A stretch of 64,000 bases of DNA from Diplonema japonicum (Eukaryota; Euglenozoa; Diplonemea; Diplonemida; Diplonemidae), in the NCBI GenBank assembly GCA_964019335.1, contig OZ025675.1, positions 500,501 through 564,500 of the forward strand. The letters run 5' to 3'. Below, piece after piece: positions 17,916 to 25,855 of the stretch. Position 1 is the first letter of the stretch. Each line of letters starts with the position of its first letter. Position numbers and translations under genes: made by a program. A model generated the notes under the pieces. The model was given only the letters and a program-made list of their open reading frames with translations. It had not been told where the DNA came from and did no database searches.

Positions 17916-20213
17916 CTAACCAACATGGTCTGAAACAACCTCCTTAGCATCATGGCAAGAACGAGGGCTCATGCTACTTTCCTCTAATGCCTGTATAGGC
18001 AGGTCGGTGTAGCATAAGTTAAGTAGGTGCTGCTCCGTTTGAGTGTCTTTGAATAGCTTCCGGAAGAGCGAGTGCATGTCTGGACGGTTTGTGTTCAACA
18101 CTGTAAGGTTCGTGAGTGCTGAGTCGTAGTTTTTGTTGCCTATTGCCTCCCAGTAAGGTTCAAGCATTTTTTCGGAGTTCTGTTCCTCCAGCTGGTACAT
18201 CCACTCGGCGTCGGTTACTTCTATTGTGGTCACAACCCAGTGCAGATCCATGGTCTTTTCTTTGGAACATATCTTGTCAACTAGAAACGTAACAATGCCA
18301 AGCAGTCCTCGTACCGCTGACTCACTAGCATAGATAGACGGTGTGAGCCCCAGTTCCTTCCCGCGCAGCGCCAGTAGCGACCCGACATCAACAAGATCCG
18401 ACCCTATCACGTTGAACCTCTGCTGTGCGCTCCCAAGGATCCCGTGGATGCTGATCTCTGTGTTGATACCAATGTCAATAGACAGTAAGTTGTGTTCTTT
18501 CGTTGTATTGTACAGCTCCAAGCCTAGATTCATGCTGCACTGCTTGCCGGTGCTGTTGGAACACGGCCGGACGGTGTTCCATGTGATGACGATCCTGTTC
18601 CCCTCCAGATTGCTGATCACGCCCTTGTAGGCCTTCGTCAGTTCTGCAACAAATCCGAAGAGGCGAAGGTGTAGATCTGCGGCAGAGACGATGTCCTGGT
18701 AACACTGCTGTGCGAAGTCGCTGAGGTACACCGTCAAGCTCGTTGCAGGCTTTGCGATCTTCAGCCCTAGAGAAAACACAGCGTTCGCTCTGCACCTCGT
18801 ATTTGAGCGGCTACTCGTCATTGTTCTTTGTATTTCCTCAATCTCCGTCTCGTTGTCCCCTTCCTCTTCTTCCGACAGATTCACGACAGGCAAGAAGGCC
18901 TGTACCTGCTTCACCATCTCCACAGCATGCCAGAACCCACGGTACAAAGAATTGAGCTCAAACAGCACATGAGACGTCCCAACAGACAGAACATCAGGGT
19001 GGTCCAGGTGCATGTCTGCCACCTTGTCGAAGGCCTTCGCCAGCCGTGTGAGGTTCGTGGTGAAGGCAAACGTCACAACTGTGGCGATGATGACAGAGGT
19101 GATGATCAAGACGGTCACAATGATGGTGGTGTCCCTGTTCGAGTCGTAGATCTTCTGGAAGAACACCTTCTCAGGGATGAGCCCGATGAGGTACCAACGG
19201 AGGTTGCTGTGGTACACAGGGAAGACCTGCAGCCAGTACTTGTCGCCGTGGCTGAAGGTCGAAAAGTACTCCTCGTCCCCTGTGAAGAGGGAGAGGTCAG
19301 GGAGGGCTGCATCCACAGTGTGATACAAGGAGAAGTTCGTCGTGCGCAGGGTGTAGAAGACAAAGTTCGGCTGCCCATTGGGAAGGGTCCCGTTCTGGTA
19401 GTAGACCTTGTCAACATCGGTGGAGATGATAAGATCCCTGTTCCCATTAACAAGGAGGAGCGACGAGTCGTTGGACAGGAGGTACGAGTTCAGCGAGAAG
19501 AAGGAGAGGTAGAGTCCCACACCGGTGACCCCTATGAAGTCCGCTGGGTTAGGGGTGAGGGTGCGGAACACAGGAGCCATGACGGCGGTGAAGGGACCAC
19601 CCCCACCAGCTATCCCTGGGTTCAAGGCCACAGAGATGGGGATCCACCTGGGCCTGTTCTCACTGCGGTACTGCACGATGTTGGGGCCTTGTGTGAACAT
19701 GGTGACGAAGGGCCGCTGGGAGACGTTGCGTGGTGCCGAGCCGTTAAAGGTGTTGATCCATGTCCCGTTCTCGGGGAAGTAGGGCTTCTGGAAGTCGAGG
19801 AAGGGCTCGTTGTTGAAGTAGACTGCTCTAGTAAGGACATCGATGAGCATCCCAAGGCCGTAGACATCCCCAAGGGCCCTGCTCCCGGGCAGCACAAAGT
19901 ACAGCTTGAAGAACCCTGACGACATGAAGAAGTGCGAGGCCCTCCGCACCCACACCTCAGGAGGGCTGTCCAGGCTGATGAGGCCGTGCTCGATGTCGTT
20001 CTTCGCCGACACAATTTCATCCTCTGGCTCCTCCTGCAGCTTGAACCTGATCTCGCTCACCACTGTGTTCATCATCGATATCGCCAGCCTCTTCGACACG
20101 ATGTCGATGCTGTCCTCTGCGTTGTTCTTCGTGATCACGAAAGCAAGCACAGACGACACCGCCACCAAGGCAGCCATCGTGGTCACACCTACCACTGCTG
20201 TGGGGAGGCGCAT
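17916..20213 (-). CDS. dCache receptor with degenerate nucleotide-cyclase domain
   Basis: The 765-residue protein starts at the ATG at 20213; the frame runs further upstream, but CCGACAG 27 nt before the ATG looks like a splice acceptor. A membrane helix (6-28), a large outer ligand-binding region of dCache type (about 30-355, ending in DKYWLQVFPV and WYLIGLIPE) and a second helix (363-385) are followed by a HAMP-like helical linker (385-440). The class III cyclase homology region spans about 475-650: TVYLSDF (first metal Asp kept at 499), then LEGNRIVITW where the usual GDA/V Asp is Asn, and QRFNVIGSDLVDVGSLLAL. Loss of the second metal ligand suggests a pseudo-cyclase or regulatory partner. 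A helical C-terminal extension of about 100 residues follows. Confidence 0.7.
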   Translation of the reverse strand: MRLPTAVVGVTTMAALVAVSSVLAFVITKNNAEDSIDIVSKRLAISMMNTVVSEIRFKLQEEPEDEIVSAKNDIEHGLISLDSPPEVWVRRASHFFMSSGFFKLYFVLPGSRALGDVYGLGMLIDVLTRAVYFNNEPFLDFQKPYFPENGTWINTFNGSAPRNVSQRPFVTMFTQGPNIVQYRSENRPRWIPISVALNPGIAGGGGPFTAVMAPVFRTLTPNPADFIGVTGVGLYLSFFSLNSYLLSNDSSLLLVNGNRDLIISTDVDKVYYQNGTLPNGQPNFVFYTLRTTNFSLYHTVDAALPDLSLFTGDEEYFSTFSHGDKYWLQVFPVYHSNLRWYLIGLIPEKVFFQKIYDSNRDTTIIVTVLIITSVIIATVVTFAFTTNLTRLAKAFDKVADMHLDHPDVLSVGTSHVLFELNSLYRGFWHAVEMVKQVQAFLPVVNLSEEEEGDNETEIEEIQRTMTSSRSNTRCRANAVFSLGLKIAKPATSLTVYLSDFAQQCYQDIVSAADLHLRLFGFVAELTKAYKGVISNLEGNRIVITWNTVRPCSNSTGKQCSMNLGLELYNTTKEHNLLSIDIGINTEISIHGILGSAQQRFNVIGSDLVDVGSLLALRGKELGLTPSIYASESAVRGLLGIVTFLVDKICSKEKTMDLHWVVTTIEVTDAEWMYQLEEQNSEKMLEPYWEAIGNKNYDSALTNLTVLNTNRPDMHSLFRKLFKDTQTEQHLLNLCYTDLPIQALEESSMSPRSCHDAKEVVSDHVG

Positions 20214-20697
20214 CTCGTTGGCGAGAAGATCTTTCTTCCTGTCGGGGGTAAGAAAATTCACTATGATAGGAACGAAGTGGTTAGCAACGGCCCGCAGAAA
20301 AAGAGGTAGACAAACCCGCAAACCCGGGAGAGAACTATGGGATACACCAGAGGGCTCACTCTCCTCTGTCCCCTCTTTTCATTTTTAGAACCCTCTACAG
20401 AGGTAAAAGGACCCTCTACAGAGGTAAAAGGACCCTCTACGGAGGAAACAAGAACAAGAAACGAGAAGGAGCGAAGTTCTATGGCGACTCGGATAGGTAT
20501 GCACGAGCAGCGAAATAAGAAGTCTGAAATATATTAGAAATAATTTTCACGTGTTTAAAAAGAAATCGGGGGGGGGGGGGGGAGAAGTCGTTCGGTGATA
20601 AAACCGAAAGGAGAGAGGAGAGAAAAAAAGAAGAAGAATGACGATGAAAAAAGAAAAGTAAAAAAAAAAAAAAAAAAAGTATATAGAATCGCTCGCT
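20214..20697. other. Intergenic with small tandem repeat and poly-G
   Basis: Three copies of a 20-nt unit (GACCCTCTACAGAGGTAAAA) lie at about 20388-20445. Each contains the palindrome CCTCTACAGAGG. A G tract lies at 20569-20581 and poly-A at 20660-20678. No gene seen. Confidence 0.5.
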
Positions 20698-20745
20698 TTA
20701 GGAGGTGACGCTACTCACCTGGGCTTTTACACCTTGCTGCCTATA
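20698..20745. repeat. Short hairpin-forming interspersed repeat, copy 3
   Basis: This is the third copy of the repeat found at 3732 and 3989 (GGTGACGCTACTCACC, then ACCTTGCTGCC). It is more diverged but keeps the same stem and order. Confidence 0.35.
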
Positions 20746-20813
20746 GAAAAAAAAGAATTTCTTTTTCTTCCTGAAAAAAGGAATAAGCAGCACCTAATGG
20801 GGCTGCATGTTCC

Positions 20814-20971
20814 AAAAAAATAATTCTTTATGACTATATGTCTTTGTTGTTCGCACGAGCAAAAAAGATTTTTAAAAAGCTGCGAAAGTTTTTTGCTCGG
20901 CACAAGTTGCATAAAGTTATAAAATCATTTTTTGAAAGATAAATATTTGTAACAAAAAAAAAAAAAAAATA
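20814..20971 (+). repeat. Retroposed copy of the 3' end of the Cys-rich gene at 25856
   Basis: About 140 nt matches, in opposite orientation, the sequence at 25738-25868. That segment is the stop codon and 3' flank of the Cys-rich membrane protein gene. Similarity begins at the stop (AAAAATAATTC) and ends in GTAAC followed by an A run in both places. A 3'-end fragment with a poly-A tail inserted elsewhere is the hallmark of retroposition. A shared dispersed repeat is the alternative. Confidence 0.55.
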
Positions 20972-20973
20972 AG

Positions 20974-21567
20974 TTACGCTTTTACAAAGGTCCACGTCAC
21001 TGCCTCGGAGACATCCACCCTTACCGATCGTGCTCTCGTGGTCTGGTGCCTGTAGCCTTGACCAGCGAACAGGTCGCAATCGAATTCCGTTACGCTGCGA
21101 AATTTCCACCCCGCTTCATCTGCTACATCTTCGATGTCCCACTCAGAGTAAGGGAAGGTGGTTTTTGTGCTGATCCGGAGCTTTGTCCTGCGAGTGACGA
21201 ACGGCTGTCGGCGAAGGTTCGAAAAAACATCAAAAAGAAGCGTTTGATTCGAGGCTATTCCCTCCTCCGGGCACAGAGTCTGGTTGTAGCCTGTGTGTGG
21301 GAAGTTAAACAGTACATAGTCATAGGGATCCCGCCCCAGGATCTTCCACACTTTTTTGTAGGTGGCGTCCACTGGTTGGGTGATGCAGAAGCACCCCATG
21401 TCCACAAGATCGTCAAGGGTTTCAACGCAGATGCATTCGTCTGGTTCAAGAGTGCTCGTGACTACATTCTCAGGATCCACCCCGTTCATGGTGCACAGTG
21501 CCCTTGTGAAGGTCAGGTTCCCGTCTCCGAGAACAAGAATCCTGTCGTTGTACTTGAATGGCAGCAT
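20974..21567 (-). CDS. BMT5-like (DUF2431) Rossmann methyltransferase
   Basis: The 197-residue protein carries the SAM-binding loop ILVLGDGNLTFTRAL (residues 10-24), then VLFNFPHTGYNQ (the F-N-F-P-H block typical of the family) and FPYSEWDIEDVADEAGW. Family members such as yeast Bmt5 methylate a uridine of large-subunit rRNA; related proteins exist in plants and protists, and the substrate here is unknown. The whole domain is present and little else, so it is a compact member. TTTACAG lies about 44 nt before the ATG. The retroposed fragment at 20814-20971 abuts its stop codon and may supply part of its 3' UTR. Confidence 0.75.
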   Translation of the reverse strand: MLPFKYNDRILVLGDGNLTFTRALCTMNGVDPENVVTSTLEPDECICVETLDDLVDMGCFCITQPVDATYKKVWKILGRDPYDYVLFNFPHTGYNQTLCPEEGIASNQTLLFDVFSNLRRQPFVTRRTKLRISTKTTFPYSEWDIEDVADEAGWKFRSVTEFDCDLFAGQGYRHQTTRARSVRVDVSEAVTWTFVKA

Positions 21568-21676
21568 TTTCCCCCCCTCTTCTTTTGGTATTTTCTTTTT
21601 TTTTTATTTAATTCTGTAAAGTTACATGAGGAAATTCCTAAAGAGCCATAAAAATCAGAAATCACTTTACCGTTCA

Positions 21677-21915
21677 CTTTTGGATCGATCAAACCGATCC
21701 GAAATTAAAAAAAAACCGATCAAACCGATCGAAAAAAACCGATCATAAACCGATCCGAAATTAAAAAAAACCGATCAGACCGATCCGAAATTAGAAAAAA
21801 ACCGATCATAAACCGATCAAACCGATCCGAAATTAGAAAAAAACCGATCATTAACCCGACTGTGATCGAAAATCTAAAATTGCTCGGGTCGGGTTTCAAA
21901 ACCCGAAGGTGATCG
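21677..21915. repeat. CCGATC minisatellite
   Basis: About ten copies of AAACCGATC/AACCGATCCGAAATTA units are separated by A runs. The unit varies and is palindromic at its core (GATC). The right end passes into a short GC-rich inverted segment (GGGTCGGGTTTCAAAACCCG). It is not coding. Confidence 0.7.
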
Positions 21916-21936
21916 GTTAACCCTGGACACTATGCA

Positions 21937-22105
21937 TATTAAATAAAAATCAGTCAGATTTTTACTCGGAATTCTTGTTCGTTTACCAAAGGAATTCTTT
22001 TTTCACTCGTTTTTTTGAATTTCACTCGCTTCGCTCGTGAAATTCAACTACTCGTGAAAAAAAGAATTCCTCGTAAAAAGCAGGTAATCTGATTCTTATT
22101 TAATA
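21937..22105. mobile_element. Foldback (MITE-like) element next to the pogo transposon
   Basis: Outer arms TATTAAATAARAATCAG lie at 21937-21953 and inverted at 22089-22105. Inside are nested inverted segments GGAATTCTTTTTTCAC / GTGAAAAAAAGAATTCC and a central TGAATTTCAC…GTGAAATTCA. There is no coding capacity. The element ends 2 nt before the TA flank of the pogo-like element. Confidence 0.6.
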
Positions 22106-22410
22106 AATACTGTAAAACGAATAATGTCGGACGGAAAAATTCCCGGACACCAAAAAAACCCGGACATTTTTCCGTCCGGGAGTCTTTCTGGGGAAAAGTC
22201 TTTTTTACGGAAGGGGGGTAGCAGCTCCTGCTTTTTTTCCCATACCACCATGTTTGCCTGGAAGGGCTTTGCAGACTCGTATGCAGAGCCAAAATGTTTA
22301 CCCTGCGTGGCAGTTTGAATTTTTTTTCCCTCCCTTTCAATGCACCAACAAACAGCACCCACAGGATCTTAACTTTCTTCAATCTCATAAACCCGTACTT
22401 CTTTCGTCAA

Positions 22411-24211
22411 ATGACCAGTTCGACTACCCAAGGCACGTTGAGCAACTGGCTTGTGAGGCGCCCAACTTTGGTTGCTGACACTTCCGACCAGCTCACCCCC
22501 CGAGAGGTGGAGGAGATAAACTCCTTACACCGGGCCAAGAAGGCCAGAACAAACCCCCGAAAGCAGGTCCAGCTCGAAGGATACTAAAGCCCTTATTGGG
22601 CGATACGCTGCTACCCACGGCGTCGCGGCGGCCAGGTCGTGGTATCGCACGAAAGATGGAACTAACGTCCAGTATTTCCGACTGAAAAAAAAACTTTGGG
22701 GGCTCTGTTGGGCCTGTTGCTGCCCCCTTACCGTCGGTCGCAAACCTCTTCTGGCCGAGGCAGAGACTGTCAAGGTTTTTGCTTGGGTCGATAGGCAAAA
22801 CGAACTTGGCGAGCCTATCTCAGCGCAACAAATATGCACCTATGCAGAAGGGCTGCTGCGCGCTAATCCAGCCCGAAAGACAGAGCTGGTAGACTTTGGT
22901 GGGACACTGTCCTTTCCAGCTGGGCTGACAAGCTTTGCAGCAGGAAAGGCTACAAAAGCCGCAGACCCACCACCGGAAAACCTGGAAACGAGAAGGACAA
23001 AGAGAGGGCACGCTGTTTCGCCATGCAATTCAGGTCTATAATCGACACCCATAAAGTAAGGCCTGAATTGGTCTGGAATATGGACCAAACCTCCCTGCAG
23101 CTGTTGCCGTTGGGGTTAAAAACCAAAACGAAAAGGGGTGCAAAGGTCGTAAAAGTCAGCCATAACCGGACAGTTGGCTGTCTCCTTGGCTGGGGATAAG
23201 TTGCATCCGCAACTTATATACAAAGGCAGAACGGAACCTGCAGCCGACAGGGTTTATCCAGGGTCCGTGCCCCGGGTCAAGCACCCGCCCACCGAATGGA
23301 GCCTAACGGCATCGCCCAGTCATTGGGCTAATTATGATACACTCAGTATCTGGGTCAAAAAGCTGTTTCTTCCTTTTTGCAGTAAAACCATCGATTCTCA
23401 TGGTTTTGCCCCGAACGAGTCGATTCTGCTGCTTGTCGATGACTACAACTGTCATTCGACCGATGAGTTTTTGGAGTTGTTCGAAGGCACAAACGTGAAT
23501 ATTTCTTTTGTCCCCCTGGGCTCACCTACATGGTTCAACCGATGGATATTGGGTTGAACGCAGCTGTAAAAGCATCTATTAAGAACAGTTATAAAAAGTG
23601 GGCCACACGAAGGCTCGACAAGCTGATTGCCTCAGGGGCGGCGGCTGAATCATGGGAGGTGCCCTCTACTAGCTCGATTAAAGGGCCTCACTTGAGGTAT
23701 GCCACGAGGCTTTTTCTTTTCCTGTTTTTTTCCTAGGTGGGTCGAAACAGCCTGGGATGCTGTCTCCGGCCAGTCGATCAGGAACAGCTGGGCTTCCTGT
23801 TTTGGCCACTACCTGGAACCCGGATGGAGCCCAATTTGGGAGTTTTCGGTACTTGCTGCATACGCCGGTGTTGCGTGTGTGCTGGCTGTTGGAAAAACAT
23901 GGGAGGAAGAGTGGGAAGAGGACTGGGGCTGGGAGGAGGTCTGGGAAGAGGAGGACGACGAGTACACCCTATATGCCAGACTTGCCCAGGACATGGAGCA
24001 TGGACGTCTGGAAGTCATCGACGTAGATGCATCTTCCGACACGACCACCGTGTCCGCCGCCTCGACGATAACCGAAGAAACCTTTTCCGTTTCTTCAGAC
24101 TCGTCAGTGGAGATACTCCCCAGTCTCACCCAGCAACGGCTGGATGACGCTGCCGCCAGGAGGGCCGCCAAGAAGGCAACAGCTAAGCCCGCAGGCAAGG
24201 TAGCACAGTAG
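22411..24211 (+). pseudogene. Pogo-like transposase, frameshifted, with a 40-nt intron
   Basis: Starting at ATG 22411, similarity runs through four frames. First come N-terminal segments and a helix-turn-helix region (RQNELGEPISAQQICTYAEG, about 22788-22847). Then WNMDQT (first catalytic Asp), KLHPQLIYKGRTEP, LLVDDYNCHS (second Asp) and QPMDIGLNAAVKAS (third Asp) follow. A GTATGC…CCTAG intron at 23697-23736 joins LR to WVETAWDAVSGQSIRNSW, as expected for the family. The C-terminus is acidic, then Ser-rich, ending at 24211. Frame changes near 22585, 22910, 23185 and 23530 make it a pseudogene unless they are base-calling errors. Confidence 0.7.
23697..23736 (+). other. 40-nt intron in the transposase
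   Basis: GTATGC at the donor, a T/C-rich body and TTTCCTAG at the acceptor. Removal restores a continuous, family-like frame (GPHLR joined to WVETAW). Introns this short are at the lower limit seen in eukaryotes. Confidence 0.6.
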
Positions 24212-24515
24212 ATAACCCTACCCCCCCTTTTTTTTCTTTTCTTTTCGCTTTTTATCAATCAGTTTAATCTTGAGCTTTATGCCCACACGGTATCTTCTTC
24301 CAGGGATAATGCGGACACGAAACACATGACCCAGATACCCAGTGGTTCGGTGGCGGTTTCTTCGCGCGGTTGCCGTTTGCAGCCCAGGCCAGTATGTAGG
24401 TGGTAGTGGACCAGGCCCCCTGACGACCTTACAGAAAAAACTCCCGGACGGAAAAACTCCCGGACACCAAAAAAAACTCGGACATTTTTCCGTCCGGGAG
24501 TTTTTCGTTTTACAG

Positions 24516-25472
24516 TAGTCATTTTTTTTTTTTTTTTTTTTTTTTGTTATCGCATTTATACAAAAGAAAAAAAAAATGGAATAAAAAAAAAGGTAGAGGA
24601 AATAACTGAGGGGAGGTGGAAAGAACGGAAGAAATAAAAAAATTCACGTGTGTTCTAGGAAGAAAAAAAAAAAAAAAAAAAAAAAAAAAAAGCGAGTTTT
24701 TCGCTTTTTTTCTTTTTGCTAGAGAATTTTTCTAAGGGGGGGATTTTCTTCATTGTTATTATTCTTTTCCGTTTTTTTTTTTTTTTTTTTTTTTTTTTTT
24801 CAATTACTTAACATCAAAGTATTGAGATACAAATTGGCCCATCGGGTATAAAAATCCCCTTTTTTGTTTTTGTTTTCTCTTCCGGGTGGGGGATAACATG
24901 AGATAAGAAAGTACATCAAATCGATGTAGGCAAAATTGTACGAGTGCAGAATCTTGCGCTGGAACTGAGCTGCACGCCGCACGAATTAAAGCACACACGG
25001 TAGGATGCAGAAGGAGCTGCAGCTCGGACAGTGCTTGTGCAGGCCTCCTTTATCTCTTATGTTCCCCCCCTCCTTTATTTTTCTTCTTTTTTTATTCCAT
25101 TCTGCTTGCTTCTACACCTAGAACAAAAGATTTAAAAAAAAAAAAAAAACCCACCTTTATACATTCTTCTTCTTTTTTTTTTTTTTTCCTTTCTTCTTTT
25201 TCTTCCCTTGAGCTACCCTTAGCTCAGCAAGTGTGTTAATGCTCACAGGTGCCATTTCACCAAATAAGAATTTCTTATCGCATTACAAACTAACCAGTTT
25301 CCAGAAACAAAAAACAAAAAAAGAAAAAGAAAAAAAAAAAAAAACCACCAACCGCTGCACAATCGGCACTATCGCCCTGACAGGGTGACGCATGAGAGAT
25401 TTCTCATTAATAGCCTGAAAAAACAGTGGATTATAGGATTGCTTTAAAAATTAAAGTGTTTTGAAAGGCGTC

Positions 25473-25508
<36 letters not shown>

Positions 25509-25737
25509 AATGCTTGCCGTAATTCAATCGGCAAAACCCTTAAAAAAGAAAACAAAAGAAAAGATACAGCACGTTAACAGAAGTTCCCTTTTGAAGATGA
25601 AAAAAGAAAAAAAAAAAAAAAGAAATAGATGTTCATTATCCCCTCCCCATCACAACAGTGCTTGTTCATCCATTTGAGCATCAGCATCTGGTTCAAGCAA
25701 GTTAGGTGACTGTGGTTATTATTTTTTTTTTTTTTTT
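24516..25737. other. Intergenic, homopolymer-rich
   Basis: Poly-T and poly-A blocks of 20-35 nt recur (24520, 24664, 24774, 25474). The one less simple stretch, 24895-25060, has short minus-strand frames that I cannot assign. A small inverted block at 25375-25400 (CGCCCTGACAGGGTGACG) is noted. No gene is supported. Confidence 0.45.
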
Positions 25738-25855
25738 GTTACAAATATTTATCAAATTCAAAAAATGATTTTATAACTATATGCAACTTGTGCCGAGCAA
25801 AAAACTTTCGCAGCTTTTTAAAAAACGAACAACAAAGACATATAGTCATAAAGAA

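Larger units (their letters stand above)
22110..24515 (+). mobile_element. Pogo-like DNA transposon with TIRs and TA target duplication
   Basis: The element of 2406 bp is bounded by TA dinucleotides at 22108-22109 and 24516-24517. Its termini are CTGTAAAACGAA at the left and the exact inverse TTCGTTTTACAG at the right, and the inverted match resumes at CGGACGGAAAA. Each end also holds a 60-nt palindromic subterminal block (CCCGGACACCAAAAAAA…TTTTTCCGTCCGGGAG). Between them lies a damaged transposase with a DDD-type catalytic core. TA duplication, TIRs and transposase type agree with the pogo branch of the Tc1/mariner superfamily. Confidence 0.8.

Noticed and set aside
17820-17953. N-terminal extension of the retrotransposon ORF1 with a poly-Phe run
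   Set aside because: The Phe run is the translation of a poly-T tract and the sequence beyond it is the 3' flank of the sensor gene.
24800-24998. Short minus-strand frames in the spacer after the pogo element
   Set aside because: About 60 codons, ending in homopolymer, no family recognised and no acceptor or start context that stands out.
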